A stretch of 64,000 nt of DNA from Oscillospiraceae bacterium. Lineage in GTDB: Bacteria > Bacillota > Clostridia > Saccharofermentanales > Saccharofermentanaceae. The notes under the pieces are model-generated. The model saw only the letters and a list, made by a program, of their open reading frames with translations. It did no database searches and had not been told where the DNA came from. A program made the position numbers and the translations under genes. The stretch is from positions 109,526-173,525 of the forward strand of contig CACZMA010000006.1 in the NCBI GenBank assembly GCA_902782125.1, written 5' to 3'. Position 1 is the first letter of the stretch. Each line of letters begins with the position of its first letter. This document shows positions 34,917 through 43,495 of the stretch, in pieces.

Positions 34917-35657
34917 ATTCATCCACGTCTGGTGGTAATTCTTCCTTCTGTATTCCTCGGGAGTCATGCCGGTGGTCTTCTTGAACACCTGTATGAAGTG
35001 TGACTGAGAAGAGAATCCGAGATAGTTTGCGATGGACAGTGAAGACTCGTCCAGATGCCTTAACATGCTGCAGGCAACGTCGATCTTCTGATTCCTTATG
35101 TAGCGGCTTAATGTAATGCCCATCTCCTGCTTGAACAGCTTCGACAGATAGCTCGAATTAAGAGACAGCGCATCCGCGATGGACTCGACCGTGAGGCTCT
35201 CCTGGATGTGGGAGCGGATATAGTCTATTGCCATTACGTTGTGACGTGATACGACATTGCTCTTGGTAAGCTCGTTCATCTTACGGCAGTAGTGCCTGAG
35301 AAGCTCCATCTGAAGGCTGACGATCTCCGTGTTGGATGTAGCCGCGTCGATCAGCTCGATATAGATATCGCTGAGAGTATATGCGACGGATATCTCCATT
35401 CCCGCCTCGATGCAGAACCTGCTTACGAGAGCCGCGAGGATGGTCGCATGGTACTTGTTGTTCTGAAGCTCGTTCATGCTGAGCTTGCCCAGCTTCTGCG
35501 ACTGACCGAAGCTGCTCTTGAGTCTCTCTTCAAGTGCTTTGGTATTGCCGCTTGCAACGGTCTCGTAGAAATTGATCTCTCTGTTATATGCATCCTGACG
35601 GGCGGTTGACTCGCCGTCATCCATAAGTCGCTTAGCAAGTTCCTTCTCGATATTCAT
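34908..35657 (-). CDS. AraC-family transcriptional regulator
   Basis: A regulator of about 249 residues. The C-terminal 100 residues contain two helix-turn-helix units of the AraC/XylS type (LTVESIADALSLNSSYLSKLFKQEMG and SSLSIANYLGFSSQSHFIQVFKKTTGMTPEEYRR). The N-terminal 150 residues are helical with no recognised sensor fold. The start is ATG 35657 with GGAGGG five bases upstream. The ORF can be extended six codons to a TTG without support. It is divergent from the GH3 beta-glucosidase gene, so that gene is the probable target. The stop codon lies in hairpin element C. Confidence 0.9.
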   Translation of the reverse strand: MNIEKELAKRLMDDGESTARQDAYNREINFYETVASGNTKALEERLKSSFGQSQKLGKLSMNELQNNKYHATILAALVSRFCIEAGMEISVAYTLSDIYIELIDAATSNTEIVSLQMELLRHYCRKMNELTKSNVVSRHNVMAIDYIRSHIQESLTVESIADALSLNSSYLSKLFKQEMGITLSRYIRNQKIDVACSMLRHLDESSLSIANYLGFSSQSHFIQVFKKTTGMTPEEYRRKNYHQTWMNGD

Positions 35658-35814
35658 ATTAACCCTCCATATCAAACTGATAGGCTGTAATTATATCAAT
35701 TATATCGGTTTTTTGATATTTGGGAAAAACATTTGATAAATTAATTATTTCTGAACAAAAACTCCAGTTATTGATTTATTATAAAGAAAACTCACTCAAG
35801 GGGGGATTCTCGAG
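35658..35814. promoter_or_regulatory. AT-rich divergent control region, AraC regulator / beta-glucosidase
   Basis: The 157-nt spacer is much richer in A and T than its surroundings. It has the repeated motifs TTATATCAATTATATCGG and TTTTTTGATATTTGG that could be regulator sites, and a TATAAA at 35780-35785 as a possible -10 box for the glucosidase. The -35 box is unclear. Confidence 0.45.
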
Positions 35815-38391
35815 ATGGCATTTAAGGCACCTACCTCAAACGAAATAACGGCCAGAGAGATCAACAACATGGAGCTGGTAAAAAAACTCGCCGCCGAATG
35901 TGCGGTGCTCCTCGAGAATGACGGCACGCTTCCCCTCAGACAGACGGGGAAGATCGCACTCTTCGGCAACGGCGCACGCCATACCGTAAGGGGCGGAACC
36001 GGCTCCGGCGAAGTCAATGCGAGGTATGTCGTATCCGTTTGCGAAGGCCTTGAACAGGCAGGCTTCGAGATCACCACGACCGGCTGGCTCGACCGTTACG
36101 ATGCCATACTCGCAGCACATACCGCTGAGTATAAACAGCGTGTCGAAGATTACGCCAAAGAGAAGGAAATAGCCCTCGCGAATGCTTATTTTGAGAACAG
36201 CTTCGGCACTCCCGCACTTCCCAGGATCGAAGAAGGCGACGTCGATACATCTGTGGATACAGCCATCTACGTCATAGCCAGAGACTCCGGCGAAGGCGCT
36301 GACCGTAAGCCCGAACCCGGCGATTACTATCTCACCGAAGACGAAGAATACAATATCGATTATGTCTGCGAACACTATGCGAAAGTCATCGTCCTTCTCA
36401 ATGTTGGCGGCGTTATCGACATGAACTATCTTAAGAGGGAGCACAGGATCGGCGCGATCCTTCTCATCTCCCAGACCGGAAGCAACGGCGGCAATGTGGC
36501 TGCCGACCTCATAACGGGCAAAGCGACACCTTCGGGCAAGCTCACCGATACATGGGCAAAGAGCTTCGAGGATTATCCTTCCAGCGAAGACTTCATGAGC
36601 GGCGACGAAGACGACAGGTTCTACCGCGAAGGCATCTATGTGGGATACAGATACTTTGATTCGTTCGGCATCGCTCCGATCTACCCCTTCGGCTACGGCA
36701 AGTCCTATACGACCTTCGGCATGAACGTCGATTCGTGCGAGATCGCAGGCGACCTGTTCACTGTTAACGTCACCGTCACCAACACGGGCGCAGAATTTGC
36801 CGGCAAGCAGATCATCCAGGTCTACTTTTCGGCACCTGAAGGCAGGAACGACAGGCCTTACCAGGAACTCATCGCCTTCGCGAAAACATCCCTTCTCGCA
36901 CCGGGTGTATCCGAGACACTTACCATAAAATTCAAGCCTTCGGACATGGCCTGCTATGACAGCTATCTGACTTCCAGAGTGCTCGAAGCCGGCGACTATC
37001 TCGTAAGAGTAGGCGTAAGCTCACGCGAGACCAAGATTTGCGCGGTCATCAGAGTAGCTGACGAGATCGCGGTAGAGAAACTGAACAATCATTTCCCTGA
37101 CGATCCCCAATACAGATTCGAGGACATGAGAAACCCCGGAACCGGCAAGGAGATGAGGGCGAACCTCGACGGCAGGCAGCTGGCTGAAGCTCCCGTATAC
37201 GAACTCGAGGGCAGAATGGTCAGAAGAAGGATCGTCCGTTACGGCGGCGTCAAGGAAGAACTCGTTGACGGCAGCTTCGAAGAGGACCTCACATTAAGAG
37301 GAGTACTCGGACATCACTGCGGCCTGACCCAGGTCGTTGCCAAGCTCTCGGTCGAGGAACTCGCCGAGCTCTGCGTAGGCAAATACAGCGTCAACATAGA
37401 GAGCGGAGTCGTATTCTCCGCTTCTTCAAGAGTACCGGGCGCAGCATCCGAGACCTGCGACAAGTTCATGTCTAAGCGCGGCATCGATCCCATAGTTATG
37501 GCAGACGGCCCCGCAGGTTTAAGGCTCCAGCCGCATTTCAAGGCAGCACCGGAGACAGCAGACGAGGACGAGAAGCTCCTGCCGGGCGGCGAAGTGTTCG
37601 GAATGATCGACAATCCGTTCCCGGAAGACACACCGGAAGATGCAATAGATTACTATCAGTACTGCACGGCCATTCCGATCGCCACCGCGCTTGCTCAGAC
37701 CTGGAACATGGACATCATCGAGAAGCTCGGACACATGGTCGGAACAGAGATGGAGGAGTTCGGCGTACAGCTCTGGCTCGCTCCCGGAATGAACATTCAC
37801 AGGAATCCTCTGTGCGGAAGGAACTTCGAATACTACTCCGAGGATCCGCTCCTTACCGGTCTCTGCGCAGCTGCCGATACGAGAGGCGTCCAGTCCGTCG
37901 AGGGCAGAGGCGTTACGATCAAGCACTTTGCCTGCAACAACAACGAGCTCAACAGGATGTTCAGCAATTCCCATGTATCTGAGAAAGCGCTTAGGGATCT
38001 CTATCTCAAGGGCTTCGAGATCTGCATCAAGGAAGAGCAGCCCTGGGCTCTCATGGCTTCGTATAACCTCATCAACGGAACTCATACGGCCAACAGCTAT
38101 GAGCTCCTTACAAACGTACTCAGGGATGAGTGGGATTTTGAGGGCGTCGTAATGACCGACTGGTACTCATCGTTTGCAGATGTGAACTTCCTCGGTTACA
38201 ATAAGCCCGATTACAAATACCCCACCGCATCGTCAAGGACCTGCGTATACGCCGGTTGCGATCTGCAAATGCCTGGTTGCCCCGACAACGTGAGTGATAT
38301 AATTGATGCGGTCAGAGACAACAAGATATCCAAGGCCGACCTGCAGGGCTGTGTCATGAACATCTTGAGACTCTGCTTAAAATGCATCTGA
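35815..38391 (+). CDS. Glycoside hydrolase family 3 beta-glucosidase with inverted domain order
   Basis: An 858-residue GH3 enzyme in which the usual order is reversed. The (alpha/beta)6 domain comes first (AAECAVLLENDGTLPL, residues about 25-40; LISQTGSNGGNVAADLITG). A fibronectin-like domain follows (about 300-420), and the catalytic TIM barrel lies at the C-terminus (MADGPAGLRLQPHF, GRNFEYYSEDPLLTG, IKHFACNNNELNR). The nucleophile aspartate is in VVMTDWYSS. I recall the same order from Ruminococcus albus and Butyrivibrio beta-glucosidases. No signal peptide, so it probably cleaves imported oligosaccharides. Ribosome site AAGGGGGG; divergent AraC gene. Confidence 0.93.
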   Translation: MAFKAPTSNEITAREINNMELVKKLAAECAVLLENDGTLPLRQTGKIALFGNGARHTVRGGTGSGEVNARYVVSVCEGLEQAGFEITTTGWLDRYDAILAAHTAEYKQRVEDYAKEKEIALANAYFENSFGTPALPRIEEGDVDTSVDTAIYVIARDSGEGADRKPEPGDYYLTEDEEYNIDYVCEHYAKVIVLLNVGGVIDMNYLKREHRIGAILLISQTGSNGGNVAADLITGKATPSGKLTDTWAKSFEDYPSSEDFMSGDEDDRFYREGIYVGYRYFDSFGIAPIYPFGYGKSYTTFGMNVDSCEIAGDLFTVNVTVTNTGAEFAGKQIIQVYFSAPEGRNDRPYQELIAFAKTSLLAPGVSETLTIKFKPSDMACYDSYLTSRVLEAGDYLVRVGVSSRETKICAVIRVADEIAVEKLNNHFPDDPQYRFEDMRNPGTGKEMRANLDGRQLAEAPVYELEGRMVRRRIVRYGGVKEELVDGSFEEDLTLRGVLGHHCGLTQVVAKLSVEELAELCVGKYSVNIESGVVFSASSRVPGAASETCDKFMSKRGIDPIVMADGPAGLRLQPHFKAAPETADEDEKLLPGGEVFGMIDNPFPEDTPEDAIDYYQYCTAIPIATALAQTWNMDIIEKLGHMVGTEMEEFGVQLWLAPGMNIHRNPLCGRNFEYYSEDPLLTGLCAAADTRGVQSVEGRGVTIKHFACNNNELNRMFSNSHVSEKALRDLYLKGFEICIKEEQPWALMASYNLINGTHTANSYELLTNVLRDEWDFEGVVMTDWYSSFADVNFLGYNKPDYKYPTASSRTCVYAGCDLQMPGCPDNVSDIIDAVRDNKISKADLQGCVMNILRLCLKCI

Positions 38392-38407
38392 AGGAAAATA
38401 GATCTTA

Positions 38408-39730
38408 ATGTACGAAGAATATGACTCCGAGACAATGTTCGCACGCTATGACAAAGGTGCGAACACTGTAAAGCTCGAGTGGAAAAAGGAAGCGTCGGGA
38501 GACGCATACAGGACACCGTTAATGCACGCTGCCGAGCTCATCAGGAAGCACGGCTGCGACACGATGATAATAGATGCCTCCAAGCTCGGCAAGATCCCCG
38601 AAGCTGATAAGACATGGACAGTTAAGGTCTTCGAGCCTGCACTTAAGAAGTCCGGCCTCGAAGAAGTAATATTCGTCGGCAAGGACTTAGGCGAGGATTT
38701 CAAGGGCAAGATCAAGAGGAAGACCGTTGCCACGATAGAAGAGGCAGAGCAGCTCATCAGGAAGGAGGCTCACCCTTCCGCAGGCATCGCTGAGATGACA
38801 AGAGAGCAGGCCATAGAGTATCTCGGACTTCCCGCAGATGCAGACAGCACCGCCATCGATGACAAGTTCTACCAGCTTGCAAAGAGATACCGCAAGTCCA
38901 CGGACGAGGACGCGGAGCAGAAGCTCGCAGACCTGTCCGCAGCATATAACATCGCCAGCGGCAGAAGAGATGAGAAAGAGCAGCGCGAACTGGCACACGA
39001 CCAGGCTAAGAAGATCTTCGGCAAGACGGCAGAAGACTGGAAGACATTCTTCGGCTACAACTGGATCAAGTTCGTGCTCGGCGCAGGACTGATCGTCTTC
39101 ATCATCAGCCTTGTAAACTTCTTCACTCAGGGCGGCAATTCCTGCACGGTAATATCCTTCGGCAACTTCGGGCACACGACTTCATACATCTCGTCGGTCC
39201 TTGAGCTCTACGGATACTCGAATCCTTACGTCGCTACCGTCGACTATATCGTTCCCAATACGGAAGGTCTTCAGAACCAGCCGTATGCCGACCAGACGCT
39301 CGCGGCATTCTTCTCGGCAGATCCTAACGTCCTCATCACGGATGAGATGACATATGTTTATTACTTCAGCCAGTTCGCTGATCTTACCGATGTGTATGAC
39401 ATCATCATGGACGAGATCCCCGAAGATGTGGCTGCTGCCATCACGCCGATCTACATGAGCGAGAGGGAAGCATACAACCTTACAAAGACATACTACGAGC
39501 AGATCTATGAGATCCAGGATTACGATGCCGAGATCGACGAGTCCGAGCTGTCCGACAAGCAGATAATGATCGGCCTTGAGATCACGGATCCCGACATGAT
39601 AGAGAAGCTCGGCTTCGAGAACTGGTGGCATAAGCAGCCCCCGACGCTTGTCTTCGGAATATTCTCGAACACTTCGAGCCTGGCTGACAGCATTCAGGTC
39701 CTGATAACGATCCTCAAGGCGGCAGCTTAA
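38408..39730 (+). CDS. Membrane protein with degenerate J-domain
   Basis: A 440-residue protein of unknown role. Residues 1-110 form a compact alpha/beta region that recalls STAS/SpoIIAA-like folds (ELIRKHGCDTMIIDASKLG). Residues 134-190 look like a J-domain (QAIEYLGLPADADSTAIDDK, FYQLAKRYRKSTDEDAEQKL, LSAAYNIASG), but the HPD tripeptide needed to stimulate DnaK is RKS at 162-164. One membrane helix (about 220-239) follows, and an acidic C-terminal domain of about 200 residues probably lies outside. It starts 16 nt after the glucosidase with an AAGGAAAA site. It may be a scaffold and not a co-chaperone. Confidence 0.78.
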   Translation: MYEEYDSETMFARYDKGANTVKLEWKKEASGDAYRTPLMHAAELIRKHGCDTMIIDASKLGKIPEADKTWTVKVFEPALKKSGLEEVIFVGKDLGEDFKGKIKRKTVATIEEAEQLIRKEAHPSAGIAEMTREQAIEYLGLPADADSTAIDDKFYQLAKRYRKSTDEDAEQKLADLSAAYNIASGRRDEKEQRELAHDQAKKIFGKTAEDWKTFFGYNWIKFVLGAGLIVFIISLVNFFTQGGNSCTVISFGNFGHTTSYISSVLELYGYSNPYVATVDYIVPNTEGLQNQPYADQTLAAFFSADPNVLITDEMTYVYYFSQFADLTDVYDIIMDEIPEDVAAAITPIYMSEREAYNLTKTYYEQIYEIQDYDAEIDESELSDKQIMIGLEITDPDMIEKLGFENWWHKQPPTLVFGIFSNTSSLADSIQVLITILKAAA

Positions 39731-40449
39731 AGACCGGTAAGGCGCTTCAGACCCGATATCTCATCAGAAGTAAGTTCCCTTAAGAGACTGCAGTCCGCGG
39801 TCTCTTCTGTTATATTCAGATCTCCCAGACTGATGCGCCTGAGAGCTGTGACTTCCCTGCCGTAATGCGCGAAGATCCTTCTGACCTCATGTGTCTTTCC
39901 CTCGGTCAGGGTTATATATGCCCTGCCGGTATCAGAGGGCCTTACTTCGGCAGGAGACAGAAGAGTCGGAGTGTCAGTATCGGTAAGTGTCAGTCCGCGC
40001 CCCACCTCGTCTATCTGCTCTGATGTCCAGTCAGGACCTATATAATCTGCCAGATAGACCTTCCTGATCTTATATCTGGGTGACTGCAGTCTGTGCGACA
40101 GCGTTCCGTCATTCGTTATTATGAGAAGTCCCGTGGTGTGATAGTCGAGCCTTCCCACGGGCGCGAGCTTCCTGCCTCTTAAGCTGTCGGGGACGAACTC
40201 GCCCACATTATGAAGTCTCGGATCTTCCATGGCCGTGAGGACCTCATCGGGCTTGTCCAGAAGGTAATACAGATACTCGGAAGATGTTATGACCTTGCCG
40301 TCCAGGGACACCTCGTCTCCTTCAGATACCTGATGCTCCGGCCTTTTTACGATATTACCGTTCACCATGACCTGACCGCGCGAGATCAGCCCGCGCACTT
40401 CGGACCTTGTACCGTATCCTGAATTTGCCAGCATTTTGTCGAGTCTCAT
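39727..40449 (-). CDS. RsuA/RluB-family pseudouridine synthase
   Basis: An rRNA pseudouridine synthase of about 240 residues. An N-terminal S4 RNA-binding domain (MRLDKMLANSGYGTRSEVRGLI) precedes the catalytic domain. The catalytic aspartate is in APVGRLDYHTTGLLIITNDG. GKTHEVRRIFAHYG is the family's C-terminal motif. Members modify 16S or 23S rRNA. Which site is modified here is not clear. The start is ATG 40449. No ribosome site is seen, and TATAAT lies 6 nt upstream on this strand. It converges on the J-like gene, with ends overlapping by 4 nt. Confidence 0.92.
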   Translation of the reverse strand: MRLDKMLANSGYGTRSEVRGLISRGQVMVNGNIVKRPEHQVSEGDEVSLDGKVITSSEYLYYLLDKPDEVLTAMEDPRLHNVGEFVPDSLRGRKLAPVGRLDYHTTGLLIITNDGTLSHRLQSPRYKIRKVYLADYIGPDWTSEQIDEVGRGLTLTDTDTPTLLSPAEVRPSDTGRAYITLTEGKTHEVRRIFAHYGREVTALRRISLGDLNITEETADCSLLRELTSDEISGLKRLTGL

Positions 40450-40455
40450 GAGATG

Positions 40456-40480
40456 ATTATAAACCAATATGAGGTATAAT
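40456..40480. promoter_or_regulatory. Divergent -10 boxes directly before two start codons
   Basis: A TATAAT on the minus strand (40456-40461) lies 6 nt before the ATG of the pseudouridine synthase. One on plus (40475-40480) lies 7 nt before the UDG ATG. The whole intergenic space is 38 nt and leaves no room for leaders with a Shine-Dalgarno. Confidence 0.6.
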
Positions 40481-40487
40481 TTGTGCT

Positions 40488-41075
40488 ATGGAAGACTTTG
40501 ATGCCAAGTGGAGTGAATTTGAGAACAGATGCAGGGCCTGCAGCAAATGCGGGCTCAGGGAAGGCGCGCAGCACGTCGTCATTTACAGGGGCGGCAGGAC
40601 TGCTCCTCTCATGATCGTCGGCGAAGCCCCGGGCGAGCAGGAGGACATCAAGGGCATACCCTTCTGCGGAAGATCCGGCCAGCTCCTGCAGAACCTTCTC
40701 GCTTCATACGGGTTCGGCGACGAAGACTATCACATCTGCAACATCGCCAAATGCCGTCCGCCTCAGAACCGCCGCCCCACTGCGGAGGAGATCAAGGCAT
40801 GCAAGCCTCTGCTGGCCGAGCAGTTCATGCTGGTAAGGCCGAAAGTGATACTCCTGTGCGGATCCACAGCCTACGAAGGCTTCTTCGGAGACAAGCCGGT
40901 CATGCACGACGTGCGCGGCAGGTTCATCGAGAAGAACGGGTATTACATAATGACCACATACCACCCGGCATATGCCCTGAGGAATCCGAAGAACAAGATG
41001 CCGATCTACGAGGATATGGGCAAGGTGAGAGCCAAGCTCGAAGAGATCGGTGCACTTCCTCCTCTCGCAGACTGA
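40488..41075 (+). CDS. Uracil-DNA glycosylase, family 4 (Fe-S)
   Basis: A 195-residue uracil-DNA glycosylase of the iron-sulfur group. Cysteines for the cluster are in CRACSKCGL (15, 18, 21) and HICNIAKCRPP. The catalytic motif is GEAPGEQED and the C-terminal motif TTYHPAYALRNP. These enzymes remove uracil from DNA to start base-excision repair. Phage-SPO1-like variants are related, but the motifs fit family 4. There is no ribosome site, and the -10 box ends 7 nt before the ATG, so the mRNA is likely leaderless. Confidence 0.93.
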   Translation: MEDFDAKWSEFENRCRACSKCGLREGAQHVVIYRGGRTAPLMIVGEAPGEQEDIKGIPFCGRSGQLLQNLLASYGFGDEDYHICNIAKCRPPQNRRPTAEEIKACKPLLAEQFMLVRPKVILLCGSTAYEGFFGDKPVMHDVRGRFIEKNGYYIMTTYHPAYALRNPKNKMPIYEDMGKVRAKLEEIGALPPLAD

Positions 41076-41094
41076 AACTGTCAAAATATAAATA

Positions 41095-41123
41095 TTGATT
41101 TTGATTATCCCGTGTGGTATATT
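41095..41123 (+). promoter_or_regulatory. Promoter of tRNA-Gln
   Basis: TTGATT (41095-41100), 17 nt, TATATT (41118-41123). TGG before the -10 gives an extended box. Confidence 0.68.
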
Positions 41124-41143
41124 TGCCTAGTTGCAAAAAGCAT

Positions 41144-41217
41144 TGCCGAATGGTGTAACGGTAGCACATCGGCCTCTGACACCGCTAGTCAAGGTTCGAA
41201 TCCTTGTTCGGCAGCCA
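41144..41217 (+). tRNA. tRNA-Gln (anticodon CTG)
   Basis: A 74-nt cloverleaf. Acceptor stem TGCCGAA/TTCGGCA (7 bp), D stem GTGT/GCAC, T arm CAAGG-TTCGAAT-CCTTG, discriminator G and encoded CCA. The anticodon loop CTCTGAC at 41174-41180 gives CTG, which reads CAG. The anticodon stem is poor: only the three middle pairs CGG/CCG are good, while T41169-C41185 and C41173-A41181 are mismatched. A promoter and terminator surround the gene, so it is probably transcribed. Confidence 0.82.
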
Positions 41218-41224
41218 ACATTAG

Positions 41225-41259
41225 ACCGCAGATCCTTCAAGGGTTTGCGGTTTTTTTTG
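41225..41259 (+). terminator. Terminator after tRNA-Gln
   Basis: ACCGCA / TGCGGT (41225-41230, 41246-41251), with partial inner pairing, followed by eight T's. Confidence 0.85.
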
Positions 41260-41287
41260 TGCATGTTTATACAGAAGCGAACATCGT

Positions 41288-41470
41288 ATGCCCTTAAGAG
41301 TGCCTGTGCCGACAACGTTTACAAAACATTTATAGCCCGTTACGGCGGTGATGTGTTTATAATAGTTGCTGAGACTGCCGGCATCGTACAACGGCGGGAT
41401 AGACGAGTTCCGGTCCGCGATGTCAGAGGCAGATGAGGCTTTGTACAGAGACAAGAAGGCCGCGGGCTGA
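41288..41470 (+). pseudogene. Degraded GGDEF (diguanylate cyclase) gene
   Basis: Two fragments in different frames recall a GGDEF domain. The first has VYKTFIARYGGDVFIIVAET (the signature motif as GGDVF). The second, after a frame change near 41400, has MSEADEALYRDKKAAG, the usual C-terminal helix, and ends at TGA 41468-41470. About 50 residues that normally separate these parts are missing, as is everything before the signature. No start is available. It lies between tRNA-Gln and an intact flavoprotein gene. A functional PAS-GGDEF-PAS gene is one gene further on. Confidence 0.72.
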
Positions 41471-41497
41471 GCCCCGGGCCACGGGGGAGAACAGCTA

Positions 41498-42118
41498 ATG
41501 AAGGTACTGATACTTAACGGCAGTCCTACGATAGGAGGCAATACCTCCATAGCCTGCGATGAGCTGGTGAAGACATTCGAATCTGAAGGTGTTGAGGCGG
41601 AAGTCATACAGATCGGCAACAAGGCGATACGCGGATGCATCGCGTGCAGGAGCTGCGCGGGGACGGGAAAGTGCGTTTTCGATGACGGGGTGAATGAGAT
41701 CGCTGCCAAGTTCGAAGAAGCTGACGGTCTTGTCGTTGCGTCCCCGGTGTACTATGCCTCTGCCAATGCCACGCTTATCGCGTGCCTCGACAGACTGTTC
41801 TTCAGTTCGCATTTCGATAAGACAATGAAGGTCGGTGCCAGCGTCGCAGTCGCGAGAAGGGGCGGAACGTCTGCCACATTCGACGAGCTCAATAAGTATT
41901 TCACGATAAGCAATATGCCCGTGGCGTCCAGCCAGTACTGGAACAGCGTTCACGGAAGAGAGAAGGGCGAAGCTGCGAAGGACCTCGAGGGCCTTCAGAC
42001 GATGAGAGTGCTCGCGAGGAACATGTCTTTCCTCATGAAGAGCATAGCGCTCGGCAAGGAAAAGTTCGGTCTGCCCGAGACGGAAGAACACGCCTGGACG
42101 CATTTCATAAGAGAGTAA
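41498..42118 (+). CDS. NADPH-dependent FMN reductase-like flavoprotein
   Basis: A 206-residue flavodoxin-like protein. The FMN phosphate loop is GSPTIGGNTS at residues 9-18. A cysteine-rich motif, GCIACRSCAGTGKC (about 47-60), is found in iron-sulfur flavoproteins and in many NADPH-dependent FMN reductases of anaerobes. VVASPVYYASANA is the second flavin loop. It probably transfers electrons or reduces quinones or metals; partner unknown. The ribosome site GGGGGAGA lies upstream. The GGDEF gene follows after 6 nt and may be co-transcribed. Confidence 0.87.
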   Translation: MKVLILNGSPTIGGNTSIACDELVKTFESEGVEAEVIQIGNKAIRGCIACRSCAGTGKCVFDDGVNEIAAKFEEADGLVVASPVYYASANATLIACLDRLFFSSHFDKTMKVGASVAVARRGGTSATFDELNKYFTISNMPVASSQYWNSVHGREKGEAAKDLEGLQTMRVLARNMSFLMKSIALGKEKFGLPETEEHAWTHFIRE

Positions 42119-42124
42119 GGTCTC

Positions 42125-43462
42125 ATGAGACTGTCGGATCCCGAAGCTTATAATCAGATCGCATTATCGCTTGCCAGACGTTATGACTGCGTGTATTACG
42201 TTGACATAGATACCGGCAATTACATGCAGTATCTTGACGTCATGGATGTCAAGAAGAGCGATGTCCCGAGATACGGTGAGCACTTCTTTGAAGATGCAGT
42301 GAAGAACGCAGATAAGTTCATCCATCCCGATGACCTCGATCTGATAATGGATTTCTTCGACAGCAAAAAGCTCAGGAAGAACCTGGCTGACACGGGAAGT
42401 TACTCGTTTGCGTTCAGGGCTGTCCTCGACGGCAGCATCGTTCACATGAGGCACATAGCCACATTGAGCGAGGACGGCAACCATGCCATATGCTGTCTCG
42501 AGAATGTCGAAGAGGAATTCCGTAAGAGGGAAGAGCAGAAGAAGAATCTTAAGTCTGCCGAGATGATGGCCAGAAGTGACGCGCTCACGGGCGTAAAGAA
42601 CAGAACTGCCTTCAGCGAGGCCATAGAGACGATCAATCAGGATACCGAAGCAGGAGCCGTGGATCATTACGGCGTGGTCATGTGCGATATCAATGACCTT
42701 AAGAAGATCAACGACACCACTGGACACGCGTTCGGCAACGAAGCCATTCAGAGTGCCAGCCGCCTGATCTGCGATGTGTATAAGCACAGCCCGGTGTTCA
42801 GGATAGGCGGAGATGAATTCGTCATCATCCTTAAGGGCGCAGATTACGAGAACAGGGACCAGCTCCTGAAGGCACTGATGCATGAGGCTGAGGTCAACCA
42901 GCAGCTGAGGACCGGTCCGGTCATGGCTGCGGGAATGTCCGTCTATGAAAAAGGCGACAAGTTCTCGGAGGTCCTGGAACGTGCCGACATCCTTATGTAT
43001 GAGAACAAGAATGAGCTGAAGGCTGCCGGTATCGTCCGCGGATTCCGGGATATGGATAAGATAGAAGAACCGATACCTGATGAGAGAAGAAGGCTCCTGG
43101 ACGGTTTCTTCGGTGCGATGTACACGGTATCAGGCGGAGGATATCTCTATCTCAACGACATGCGCTACGACTTCTCGAGATGGTCTCTTACTCTGGTGGA
43201 TGACTTCGCGCTCGATTCGGAGTATCTGTATCACGCAGACAGGATGTGGCAGGCTTATATCCACCCGGATGATATCAAGGCATACAGGGCGGCAGTCGAT
43301 GCAGTCCTGAACGGAACTTCCGATCTGCGCCCCATCCATTACAGGGCACGCCGTAAGGACGGTACTTATGTGCTGCTCACGACCAAGGGATTCGTCCTGT
43401 GTGACAGCAGCGGCAGACCCGAGTATTTCGGCGGCATCATAATCCGCGATACCGAGGAATAA
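42125..43462 (+). CDS. PAS-GGDEF-PAS protein (probable diguanylate cyclase)
   Basis: A 445-residue soluble signalling protein. A PAS-like domain (about 1-130) is followed by a GGDEF domain (about 147-310) with the intact sequence DALTGVKNR, CDINDLKKINDTTGH and the active-site loop RIGGDEF (228-232). A second PAS-like domain ends the protein (about 335-445, HPDDIKAYRAAV, RRKDGTYVLL). The RxxD inhibitory site before GGDEF is absent, so product feedback is unlikely. It should make cyclic di-GMP. A C-terminal sensor is less common than an N-terminal one. It is coupled to the flavoprotein gene and perhaps senses redox or a ligand. Confidence 0.88.
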   Translation: MRLSDPEAYNQIALSLARRYDCVYYVDIDTGNYMQYLDVMDVKKSDVPRYGEHFFEDAVKNADKFIHPDDLDLIMDFFDSKKLRKNLADTGSYSFAFRAVLDGSIVHMRHIATLSEDGNHAICCLENVEEEFRKREEQKKNLKSAEMMARSDALTGVKNRTAFSEAIETINQDTEAGAVDHYGVVMCDINDLKKINDTTGHAFGNEAIQSASRLICDVYKHSPVFRIGGDEFVIILKGADYENRDQLLKALMHEAEVNQQLRTGPVMAAGMSVYEKGDKFSEVLERADILMYENKNELKAAGIVRGFRDMDKIEEPIPDERRRLLDGFFGAMYTVSGGGYLYLNDMRYDFSRWSLTLVDDFALDSEYLYHADRMWQAYIHPDDIKAYRAAVDAVLNGTSDLRPIHYRARRKDGTYVLLTTKGFVLCDSSGRPEYFGGIIIRDTEE

Positions 43463-43479
43463 AGCCTCGGTTCCGGAAG

Positions 43480-43488
43480 TGTTATAAT
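43480..43488 (+). promoter_or_regulatory. Extended -10 box just before the GNAT start codon
   Basis: TGTTATAAT (TGnTATAAT), ending 7 nt before ATG 43496. There is no Shine-Dalgarno in the 7 nt. Confidence 0.6.
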
Positions 43489-43495
43489 CATTTCC

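Noticed and set aside
41144..41500. tRNA-Gln as an integration site of a mobile element
   Set aside because: There is no integrase gene and no second copy of the tRNA 3' end. The GGDEF remnant beside it is not a typical cargo.
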